Part shown: piece after piece, positions 21,231 through 28,575 of the stretch | How positions within the stretch are numbered: position 1 is the stretch's first letter | Layout: the number at the start of each line of letters is the position of its first letter | Assembly: GCA_011390635.1 (NCBI GenBank) | Contig: JAABSA010000023.1 | Span: 1 to 57,390 of the forward strand | DNA length: 57,390 nucleotides | Direction: 5' to 3' | From: Desulfotignum sp. | GTDB lineage: Bacteria; Desulfobacterota; Desulfobacteria; Desulfobacterales; Desulfobacteraceae | Notes under the pieces: generated by a model | Databases searched by the model: none | What the model saw: only the letters and a program-made list of their open reading frames with translations | What the model was told of the DNA's origin: nothing | Translations under genes and position numbers: made by a program

Positions 21231-22004
21231 ATGGACATCGCTTCATTCATCGGTATAATATCGGGTATTTCTCTGATCATTACAGCCATTTTCCTTGGGG
21301 GAGAACTGCATAATTTTGTCAACATCCCCGGGCTGATGATCGTATTCGGCGGCACCGTTGCAACCACCCTCATCACCTTTCAGTTCAGGGATGTCATTGC
21401 TGCATTCAAGGCCGCCTATTTTGTATTTTCCAAGGACAAGGATGATCCCAATGATGCCGTGGCCACCATGATTCAACTCAGCCATATCAGCCGCCACCAG
21501 GGACTGATGCATCTGGGAAAAATCAAGACCAGTTCCGCTTTTTTGAAAAAAGCCTGCGGTCTCCTGGCGGACGGATCATCGGAAGATGTGATCCGGGCCG
21601 CTTTGACCACGGAAATCCAGTCATTGCAGATGCGCCATTTCATCGTCCAGGATGTGTTCCGGAAAATGGGAATCTATGCCCCGGCATTCGGCATGCTGGG
21701 CACCCTCATCGGCCTGGTCCAGATGCTGAGCAGGCTCCAGGATCCCTCCAATATCGGGCCTGCCATGGCGACCGCCCTGTTAACCACGTTTTATGGATCA
21801 CTGCTGTCCACCCTGTTTTTTTTGCCGGTGGCGGGCAAGCTCAGGTCCAGGACCGTCATTGAAATCATCAACCTGGAAATCATGCGGGAAGGTGCCATTT
21901 CCATCATCAACAACAACAACCCCGTGATCATTTATGAAAAATTATCCAGCTTCATCTCCTCCAGGCTGCGCAAGCCCCTGGAAAAAATGAACAAAAAACC
22001 ATGA
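21231..22004 (+). CDS. motA: flagellar motor stator protein MotA/PomA
   Basis: A 257-aa inner-membrane stator subunit that, with MotB, uses ion flow to turn the flagellum. Four membrane segments are visible: about 4-22, 30-48, then a pair in the C-terminal half containing APAFGMLGTLIGLVQML and TALLTTFYGSLLSTLFFLPVA. The start is the ATG at 21231, preceded by a purine-rich GAGG. The longer reading frame from 21153 would place 26 hydrophilic residues before the first membrane segment and overlaps the promoter. Its stop overlaps the motB start by 4 nt (ATGA). Confidence 0.93.
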   Translation: MDIASFIGIISGISLIITAIFLGGELHNFVNIPGLMIVFGGTVATTLITFQFRDVIAAFKAAYFVFSKDKDDPNDAVATMIQLSHISRHQGLMHLGKIKTSSAFLKKACGLLADGSSEDVIRAALTTEIQSLQMRHFIVQDVFRKMGIYAPAFGMLGTLIGLVQMLSRLQDPSNIGPAMATALLTTFYGSLLSTLFFLPVAGKLRSRTVIEIINLEIMREGAISIINNNNPVIIYEKLSSFISSRLRKPLEKMNKKP

Positions 22005-22735
22005 GAGACACCCAGTATCAGAACAGTTTCATCACCTATGATGATGATGCCACCTGGCTGGTCACCTATGCCGATATGATGACGCTGCTGCTGGTATTTT
22101 TCATACTGCTTTACTCTCTGTCCTCTTATGAAAAGCAAAAATATGAAACTGCCATGGAAGCGGTAAAACAGGAGCTTCAGCAGGAAAAAGATCCCAGCGA
22201 ACTCATGGAATTGCTGACATTTTCAGAGGAAACGGAGCAAAAATTCAGCATTGAAGATTTCACAGGGCTTAACCTGCGCAAAAAATCGCTTTTCAAGGAT
22301 ATGAACCGCTTTATCAACAGTGTCAGTCAGGCCGGGCATTTGGACGCCTATGCCGTTGGCGGGAAAATCATACTCAGGGTTTCAGGAGAGGTGTTGTTTG
22401 CATCGGGTTCTGCGGCCCTCAATCCGGAAGCACTGCCCCTTTTTGACCGCATGGCCGGCATATTTGAAGACTATCCGGATTTTACCATTAATATAAAGGG
22501 ACATACAGACGATGTTCCCATTTCCACACAGGCGTTCCCATCCAACTGGGAACTGTCTGCCATACGTGCCACAACCGTTTTGCAATATCTGGTGTCCAAG
22601 GGCATCCAGCCCCAGCGGCTGACAGCCACAGGCTACGGGGATATCATGCCCCTGGTGCCCAACACCACAGATGCCGGCAGGGCGGAAAACAGGAGGGTTG
22701 AATTTGTTCTGGAAAAAAGCCAAACCAGCTTCTGA
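22001..22735 (+). CDS. motB: flagellar motor stator protein MotB
   Basis: A 244-aa partner of MotA. A single N-terminal membrane segment (TWLVTYADMMTLLLVFFILL) carries the ion-binding aspartate D25. A plug and linker follow, then the peptidoglycan-binding OmpA-like domain (about 110-240) with INIKGHTDDVPI and NWELSAIRATTVLQYL. It overlaps motA by 4 nt at its start and the PilZ gene by 32 nt at its end, so the three are one translational unit. Confidence 0.95.
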   Translation: MRDTQYQNSFITYDDDATWLVTYADMMTLLLVFFILLYSLSSYEKQKYETAMEAVKQELQQEKDPSELMELLTFSEETEQKFSIEDFTGLNLRKKSLFKDMNRFINSVSQAGHLDAYAVGGKIILRVSGEVLFASGSAALNPEALPLFDRMAGIFEDYPDFTINIKGHTDDVPISTQAFPSNWELSAIRATTVLQYLVSKGIQPQRLTATGYGDIMPLVPNTTDAGRAENRRVEFVLEKSQTSF

Positions 22736-23120
22736 TCCTGTTCCCGCACTGGATATCCGGGACAGCCAGAACCAGCGGGAAGCTTTCCGGTATGTATTTA
22801 CGGATCAGGACCGCATTTTTATCCGATTTCTGGGTAAAAAAGTACCTGTCGTGGATGTCAGCGCCCTGGGCATGGCCTTTATGAACCAGGGATTTGTGCA
22901 GTATGATGTCGATCAGATCCACATGGACCTGGATATCCCAAATTTTAGGGGGAATACCCATTTTTCGGCCCGGCTGCGGATACTGGGCATCACAGATGAC
23001 CAGATCTGTCACTGCATATTTGAAAACTGCACCATTGATCAGTATGAGATACTTCACAAATATGTTCTGGAACTGCAGAAAAGAGCATTGAGAAACAAAA
23101 CCCATGATCCTGCACATTGA
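22704..23120 (+). CDS. PilZ-domain c-di-GMP receptor, co-translated with motAB
   Basis: A protein of about 138 aa carrying both halves of the PilZ c-di-GMP-binding signature: RxxxR (R25EAFR29) and DxSxxG (D51-S53-G56 in VVDVSALG). PilZ proteins next to motor genes can brake or tune the flagellar stator, so c-di-GMP control of motility is a reasonable inference. The start is unusual: AGGAGG at 22691-22696 sits 7 nt before a TTG at 22704, inside the end of motB. An in-frame ATG at 22671 has no ribosome site. The C-terminus overlaps the next gene by 17 nt. The remainder (NFRGNTHFSARLRILGITDD) fits a PilZ beta-barrel. Confidence 0.78.
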   Translation: MFWKKAKPASDPVPALDIRDSQNQREAFRYVFTDQDRIFIRFLGKKVPVVDVSALGMAFMNQGFVQYDVDQIHMDLDIPNFRGNTHFSARLRILGITDDQICHCIFENCTIDQYEILHKYVLELQKRALRNKTHDPAH

Positions 23121-24573
23121 TATGGATGCCTTTTTTGCTGCTGTGGAACAAAGGGACAATCCAGGCCTGCAAAACAGGCCGGTGGTCATCAGCGGCAACT
23201 CTCCGCGGGCGGTTGTATCAACCGCAAGCTATGAAGCCAGACAATTTGGCATCCATTCCGCCATGCCCCTGTTCCAGGCCCGGCAGTGCTGCGACCACCT
23301 CATGGTAGTGCCGGCGGACATGAAAAAATATTCAGAAAATTCCCGGCGGATCATGGCCATCATATCACAGTTTACCCCTTTGGTGGAACCGGTGTCCATT
23401 GACGAAGCCTATGCAGATATTGCAGGATGCGAAACCCTGTTCGGACCGCCCTCGGCCATTGCCATGAAAATCAAACAGGCAATATTAACTGATCTGTCTC
23501 TGACCTGCTCCATTGGTATTGCACCGGTAAAATTTCTGGCCAAAATAGCCTCGGATATGAACAAACCGGATGGATTGACCCATATTTCGCAGGAACAGAT
23601 GCCGCAGTTTATCCAGGATCTCCCCATCCGTAAAATCCCCGGTGTGGGCACCCGGGCCATGAAACAGATGGCCATATTGAACATTCATACCCTCGGGGAT
23701 GTCCAGCGGTTTGATGCTGCGCTGTTAACCCATAAGTTTGGGAAATTCGGCCTCCGGCTTTTTCAGCTGTGCCGGGGCATTGATGATACCAGGGTACAGG
23801 CACAGGCCCTTCGCAAATCCATTTCCGGTGAAACCACCCTGGCAGCTGATATTTTTGATTTTCAGACCGCCAAAGAAGTGCTGCTGACACAGGCCCGGCG
23901 GGTGGGAAGGGATCTGAGAAAAAAAGGGCTGGTCTGCCGCAGCGTATCCATCAAAATCAAATTTTCTGATTTTACCCAGACCACCCGGAGCCGGAAAACA
24001 GATGAACACATCTGCTCTTCGGAGGCAATTTTCGGCATTGCATTATCCCTGTTCAAACAGGTGGTAATACAAAAGAAAATCCGTCTGCTGGGGGTGGGTG
24101 TTTCCCATCTGCAATCCAAAGATGCCCCGGTTCAGATGGAATTTCTCCAGCCCGCCGGCCATAAAATCAAAAGACAATGGGAATCAGTAGACCGGGCCGT
24201 GGACAGCATTTTTGAAAAATTCGGCCGGGACATGGTGGCACCGGCCGTATTACAACCCGCGTTTACAAAACCGGTGGGAAAAGGAGGCGGCATGACAGAA
24301 AAAACGTGTATAAAAGCGGTGATTTCAGGAAAGGTACAGGGGGTGTTCTTCCGCATGGAAACCCTGAAAGCCGCACAGAAAATCGGGGTCTCGGGATATG
24401 TCAGAAACCTGGCGGATGGATCGGTGGAAGCCGTGTTCCAGGGAACACCCGACCAGGTGGCCCGGATGGAAAAATGGTGTCACAAAGGTGCCCCCGCATC
24501 CCGGGTGGACCTGGTTTTTACCGAAAAAATACCGGTCATCCCTGATCGTCACAGTTTTGAAATCCGTTATTGA
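23104..24573 (+). CDS. dinB: DNA polymerase IV (DinB) fused to acylphosphatase
   Basis: A 489-residue open frame. Residues 1 to about 385 are a Y-family translesion polymerase: catalytic acidic residues in HIDMDAFFAAVE (D6, D8) and SIDEAYAD, a helix-hairpin-helix stretch (IRKIPGVGTRAMKQM) and the little-finger domain with GETTLAADIF. Residues 397-489 are a complete acylphosphatase, with SGKVQGVFFR (catalytic Arg417) and GYVRNLADGSVE (Asn435). Acylphosphatases hydrolyse carboxyl-phosphate bonds and are normally separate 90-aa proteins. AAGGAGG at 24281-24287 precedes the internal ATG at 24292 that starts the acylphosphatase, so a free form is probably also made. No obvious beta-clamp peptide remains at the DinB end. 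Confidence 0.9.
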   Translation: MILHIDMDAFFAAVEQRDNPGLQNRPVVISGNSPRAVVSTASYEARQFGIHSAMPLFQARQCCDHLMVVPADMKKYSENSRRIMAIISQFTPLVEPVSIDEAYADIAGCETLFGPPSAIAMKIKQAILTDLSLTCSIGIAPVKFLAKIASDMNKPDGLTHISQEQMPQFIQDLPIRKIPGVGTRAMKQMAILNIHTLGDVQRFDAALLTHKFGKFGLRLFQLCRGIDDTRVQAQALRKSISGETTLAADIFDFQTAKEVLLTQARRVGRDLRKKGLVCRSVSIKIKFSDFTQTTRSRKTDEHICSSEAIFGIALSLFKQVVIQKKIRLLGVGVSHLQSKDAPVQMEFLQPAGHKIKRQWESVDRAVDSIFEKFGRDMVAPAVLQPAFTKPVGKGGGMTEKTCIKAVISGKVQGVFFRMETLKAAQKIGVSGYVRNLADGSVEAVFQGTPDQVARMEKWCHKGAPASRVDLVFTEKIPVIPDRHSFEIRY

Positions 24574-24640
24574 TCCTGCTGCCCTCCTGATAGCCGATAT
24601 CCGCCGCCGGCATTACCCAAACTATTCGGGGTAACTTTTT

Positions 24641-24682
24641 GGTAACTTTTCGGGGTCTGACCCCGAAAAGTTACCTTTTTTT
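24641..24682 (+). terminator. strong rho-independent terminator shared by convergent genes
   Basis: GGTAACTTTTCGGGG (24641-24655) pairs perfectly with CCCCGAAAAGTTACC (24661-24675) around TCTGA, and TTTTTTT follows. The TAA of the minus-strand DUF166 gene lies within the right arm. A partial copy of the left arm (GGGGTAACTTTTT) precedes it at about 24629-24640. Confidence 0.82.
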
Positions 24683-25294
24683 CAGGCTGGTCTTCAAGGC
24701 AGCGGTGTGAATATCTGCCGCTACATGCACCGGGCTTTTGCCGTAAAGAGGATCCCATCCGGCCGGATTGGCTGAACAGAAAAACTGGACCTCCAGGCCG
24801 AAACGGGTCATGGCTTCTGCCAGGGGCAGGCCGGCAACTTTTTTTGCTGCCAGCCAGGTGGCACCGCAGGGCGCTCCCCGCTGCACCCGGATATCGGCAA
24901 TGCGGTCATGATCCAGTTCCACCTGGATTTTCGGGGCCCCGAACAAGGTACCATACTCCCCAAGTCCTTTATACTCTGCCAGAGTGCAGCAGGTAGGGGG
25001 GCAGATGGCATTACCGGTGCATATTTTTTTTCCCGATGCCACCAGGGGAATTCCCAGCTTTTCACATAACCGGCTCAAATCTTCTGACAAATCCTGGTGT
25101 TTGAGATAATCCAGGACCAGATCCGCGTGAATGACTTCTGGCAGATAGGCTGAGGTATCATCCAAGACCTCCGGCAGGTCCGGTGCGATATCAAATATCT
25201 GTATCTGGAACTGCCGGTCACCAAACCGGTTGATCCCTTGTATCTTGGTATTTCCGGAGCCATTCTGTTGAAAAACCGCTATGGTCTGCATCAT
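24671..25294 (-). CDS. DUF166-family protein
   Basis: A 207-aa protein of the family annotated DUF166, best known from methanogenic archaea and some anaerobic bacteria. The most visible feature is a cysteine cluster near residues 93-104 (CTGNAICPPTCC) and a second region GAPCGATWLAAKKV, which suggest metal or Fe-S binding. Some family members have been labelled thymidylate synthase-related; I see no firm support for that here. Its start directly follows the stop of the LUD gene with no gap. The last codons read into the terminator hairpin. Confidence 0.75.
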   Translation of the reverse strand: MMQTIAVFQQNGSGNTKIQGINRFGDRQFQIQIFDIAPDLPEVLDDTSAYLPEVIHADLVLDYLKHQDLSEDLSRLCEKLGIPLVASGKKICTGNAICPPTCCTLAEYKGLGEYGTLFGAPKIQVELDHDRIADIRVQRGAPCGATWLAAKKVAGLPLAEAMTRFGLEVQFFCSANPAGWDPLYGKSPVHVAADIHTAALKTSLKKR

Positions 25295-25948
25295 TTAAAA
25301 CCCCAGATCCTCGTTCACCAGAATGATTTTGATCCGTTTTTTGACAAAGGATTTTTCCATAATGGTCCAGTAGTTGCAAATGCGGTCCGGGCTGGCACAT
25401 TCCTGACAGATGCCGGTGGCAGCGCAGGGGGTTTTCTTGTCCAGGTTCATGGTGTTCACCGGCGCAGCATAGTTTTTTATCCGGAACATGGCATCTTCCA
25501 GATCCTGGCACAGCTTGTTTCTGCCGATGATGAGCAGCACATGTTTCGGACCCCACATCATGGCTGCCACCCGGTTGCCCATCATGTCCAGGTTTACCAG
25601 CTGGCCTGCTTCGGTCAGTGCATTGGTACCGGTGATGAACAGATCGGTCATCAGAGACTGCCGCCGTCTTTCCATCATATCTTCACCGGACAGACTCCTG
25701 TCAAAGGTATTGATAATATCAAGGTCTTTGTTTTCCATGAGGGCATGGAAAAGCCCGGTGGCCACAAAGGACATGGACCCGCCCCAGGAAACGCTCTTGA
25801 TATCCAGGGCCGGTATGATCTGCTCTGTGGCAAGCGTTTTTGCGGCCCCGGCCGTATCTGCAATAAATACCTCAAAATTATTTTTCTCCAGATTTTCCTT
25901 TACTGCACTGAGTTTAAGATTCCAGTAATTATCAATGGGATGTTTCAT
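25295..25948 (-). CDS. LUD-domain protein (LutC/YkgG-like, DUF1121 type)
   Basis: A 217-aa protein with the LUD fold found in lactate-utilisation subunits. Visible features are VSWGGSMSFVATGLFHAL (the glycine-rich ligand loop), LFITGTNALTEAGQLVNLD, and the C-terminal cysteine-bearing tail CAATGICQECASPDRICNYW typical of the DUF1121 subgroup. LUD proteins bind small metabolites or take part in redox complexes; in this subgroup no reaction is established that I know of. GAGGAAAGG precedes the start at 25948. A 20-bp tandem repeat 34 nt upstream is a likely operator. Confidence 0.82.
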   Translation of the reverse strand: MKHPIDNYWNLKLSAVKENLEKNNFEVFIADTAGAAKTLATEQIIPALDIKSVSWGGSMSFVATGLFHALMENKDLDIINTFDRSLSGEDMMERRRQSLMTDLFITGTNALTEAGQLVNLDMMGNRVAAMMWGPKHVLLIIGRNKLCQDLEDAMFRIKNYAAPVNTMNLDKKTPCAATGICQECASPDRICNYWTIMEKSFVKKRIKIILVNEDLGF

Positions 25949-26513
25949 GATACAATCCTTTCCTCGGGTTTGTGTGATTTGCTGATCACTGTCATATCAC
26001 ACTGATCACAATCATATCACAGACAGATGTTACATATGCATACACTTTCCAGACTATACCCGGCAAACCATTGCCTGGCAATGATTTTTTGTTTTCCAGT
26101 GCAGGGATACCTGCCTGTAAATTTTCCTGCAATAAAAAAAAAATCAGGCAAATGCCATTTTTTTTATTGACTTACGCCGATATTATTAATAATTGAGTGG
26201 AAAAGGATAAATCGAATTCAGCAAATAATACCGATTTTTACCCTCGACCTGGACGTTGCCTCCTTCTGAGCCGGCCTTTGAAAACAATATTGCTGATCTT
26301 CAGCAATTGCAGCATATACAGTACCAGCGCATGTAATTTTCCAACTGCTGTACAGTACACACAAGAGACACCTTAGTATATATAAAGCCAGGTTTAACAC
26401 CACGGTAAAACCGTTTATCCAAAGGGCGGACAAAAGGAGGTGATACTTTTCTCATAACTTATTAAAATTATAGATTATTAGTCATAATCACAACCATAAA
26501 AAGGAGATGCCGC
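25949..26513. promoter_or_regulatory. 565-nt divergent regulatory region, LUD gene / acs
   Basis: No gene seen. Besides the tandem repeat it holds a GCAGG-GATA-CCTGC hairpin near 26101-26114. A perfect ATTGCTGA-TCT-TCAGCAAT palindrome lies at 26289-26307 and ACGGT-AAA-ACCGT at 26402-26414. A TATATAAA box lies near 26375. A near-complete anti-Shine-Dalgarno complement (AAAGGAGGTGAT, 26433-26444) has no start codon behind it. Such an elaborate leader suits tight control of acetate activation, but no known regulator site could be assigned. Confidence 0.45.
25982..26021. repeat. 20-bp tandem repeat upstream of the LUD gene
   Basis: Two adjacent 20-nt units, read on the minus strand as TGTGATATGATTGTGATCAG and TGTGATATGACAGTGATCAG, differing at two positions. 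Each contains two TGTGAT/GTGATC-like half-sites. The spacing of two helical turns suggests binding of a regulator as adjacent dimers. It sits 34 nt upstream of the LUD start. Confidence 0.7.
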
Positions 26514-28544
26514 ATGAGCAAAAAAGAAGTTGTCGAAACCACGGAAGCCCAGATCGCTGTCCACTGGAAAGAAGAAGAGTACTATTATCCTTCCCCCAAA
26601 TTCATCGGCCAGGCAAACCTGACCGACCCGGACATCTTTGACCGGTTCAGTCTGGACAATTTTCCCGATTACTATACTGACTTTGCCGAAATGCTCACCT
26701 GGTATAAATACTGGGACCAGGTGCTGGATACCAGTGACGCTCCCTGCTTTAAATGGTTTAAGGGCGGCCTGATCAATGCCAGTTACAACTGTATTGACCG
26801 CCATTTAAAAAACAATAAAAACAAGACCGCCATCCATTTTGTTCCGGAACTCGAAGAAGAACGCATCGACCATATCACCTACCAGGAACTGTATGTCAGG
26901 GTCAATGAATTCGCCTCGCTGCTGCGCAATTTTGCCGGACTCAAACGCGGGGACCGGGTCACCATTCACATGCCCATGTCAGCCGAGCTGCCCATCACCA
27001 TGCTGGCCTGCGCCAGGCTGGGGGTGATTCATTCGGTGGTGTTCGGCGGGTTCTCCGCATCCGCCTGCGCCGACCGCATCGTGGACTCCAACTCCCGGGT
27101 GCTCATCACCATGGATGCCTATTACCGGGCCGGCAAGCTGCTCAACCACAAACAGCATGCCGACGAAGCCGCCAGAATTTCCGAAAAACAGGGCCAGGTG
27201 GTGGATAAGGTCCTGGTGTGGCAGCGGTATCCGGGCAAATATTCCTCAGACACCCCCATGCAGGACGGCAGGGACGTGTTTGTGAATGAAGAGTTGAAAA
27301 ACCATTATGGTGCCCGCATTGAACCGGAAAAAATGCTGTCTGAAGACCCCCTGTTTCTCATGTACACCAGCGGCACCACCGGCAAACCCAAAGGGTGCCA
27401 GCACGGCACCGGCGGATACCTGGCCTATGTCACAGCCATGTCCAAATATATCCAGGATATCCATCCGGAAGATGTCTACTGGTGTATGGCGGACATCGGG
27501 TGGATCACAGGTCATTCCTTTATCGTCTACGGACCTCTTGCCCTGTGTGCTTCCTCTGTAATATATGAAGGGGTTCCCACCTACCCGGATGCAGGCAGGT
27601 CCTGGCGCATCGCCCAGGAACTGGATGTCAATATCTTCCACACCGCCCCCACCGCCATCCGCGCTTTACGAAAACTGGGACCGGAAGAGCCGGCCAAATA
27701 CACCTATCATTTCAAACACATGACCACCGTGGGTGAGCCCATAGAGCCCGAAGTATGGAAATGGTATGAAAGTGCCGTAGGCAAAGGCGAAGCCATCATC
27801 GTGGATACCTGGTGGCAGACGGAAACCGGTGGATTTTTATGTTCCACCGTGCCGGGCATCAAACCCATGAAACCGGGCAGTGCAGGTCCGGGTGTCCCCG
27901 GGATTCATCCCTTCATCTTGGATGATGAAAACAAGGAGATCACCCAGACCGGTATTGCCGGCAATATCTGCATCCGCAATCCCTGGCCCGGACAGTTCCA
28001 GACCATCTGGGGCGACCGCCAGCGCTTTGTAGACACCTATTTTGCCCCCATCTGCACAAATCCGGACAGCAAAGACTGGAAAGACTGGCCCTATCTGGCA
28101 GGGGATGCCGCCATGATGGCGGATGACGGGTATTTCAGGATCCTGGGACGGATCGATGATGTGATCAATGTATCGGGTCACCGCCTGGGCACCAAGGAGA
28201 TCGAATCAGCGGCCCTGGTGGTGGAAGAGGTGGCGGAAGCAGCGGTGGTACCGGTGGCCCATGACATCAAAGGCAAGGAACCGGATCTGTACGTTGCCCT
28301 GAAAACCGGGGTCCAGCCGTCGGAAGAACTGGCAAAGAAAATATCCGATGCAATATGCGACCAGATCGGCAAAATCGCCAAACCCAGAAAAGTCTGGCTG
28401 GTGCCGGATATGCCCAAAACCCGGTCCGGCAAAATCATGCGCCGGGTCCTGGGTGCCATTTCCAACAGAGGAGATGTAGGGGATGTCATGACCCTGGCCA
28501 ACCCGGAAGTGGTGGAAGAGATCAAAAACATGGTTCAAAAATAA
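26514..28544 (+). CDS. acs: acetyl-CoA synthetase (AMP-forming)
   Basis: Activates acetate to acetyl-CoA via acetyl-AMP, the entry step when acetate is oxidised or assimilated. The 676-aa length and order of motifs fit: an N-terminal Acs region, the ATP-binding loop MYTSGTTGKPKG (about 282-293), the acyl pocket DTWWQTETGG, the hinge ILGRIDDVINVSGHRLG, and the C-terminal catalytic lysine in KTRSGKIMRR, which in this family is the usual site of regulatory acetylation. AAAGGAG lies 8 nt before the ATG. It heads a plus-strand gene block with a second acyl-CoA synthetase and a symporter. A sirtuin gene lies at 46273, too far away to infer a link by context. Confidence 0.95.
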   Translation: MSKKEVVETTEAQIAVHWKEEEYYYPSPKFIGQANLTDPDIFDRFSLDNFPDYYTDFAEMLTWYKYWDQVLDTSDAPCFKWFKGGLINASYNCIDRHLKNNKNKTAIHFVPELEEERIDHITYQELYVRVNEFASLLRNFAGLKRGDRVTIHMPMSAELPITMLACARLGVIHSVVFGGFSASACADRIVDSNSRVLITMDAYYRAGKLLNHKQHADEAARISEKQGQVVDKVLVWQRYPGKYSSDTPMQDGRDVFVNEELKNHYGARIEPEKMLSEDPLFLMYTSGTTGKPKGCQHGTGGYLAYVTAMSKYIQDIHPEDVYWCMADIGWITGHSFIVYGPLALCASSVIYEGVPTYPDAGRSWRIAQELDVNIFHTAPTAIRALRKLGPEEPAKYTYHFKHMTTVGEPIEPEVWKWYESAVGKGEAIIVDTWWQTETGGFLCSTVPGIKPMKPGSAGPGVPGIHPFILDDENKEITQTGIAGNICIRNPWPGQFQTIWGDRQRFVDTYFAPICTNPDSKDWKDWPYLAGDAAMMADDGYFRILGRIDDVINVSGHRLGTKEIESAALVVEEVAEAAVVPVAHDIKGKEPDLYVALKTGVQPSEELAKKISDAICDQIGKIAKPRKVWLVPDMPKTRSGKIMRRVLGAISNRGDVGDVMTLANPEVVEEIKNMVQK

Positions 28545-28575
28545 TGCTGCGCTGTTAATGTGAGGAGGAATTGCA

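Noticed and set aside
25970-25990. CRP-type site in the LUD upstream region
   Set aside because: TGTGA and TCAC half-sites are separated by 8 nt, not the 6 expected for CRP/FNR-family sites, and the tandem repeat explains the half-sites better.
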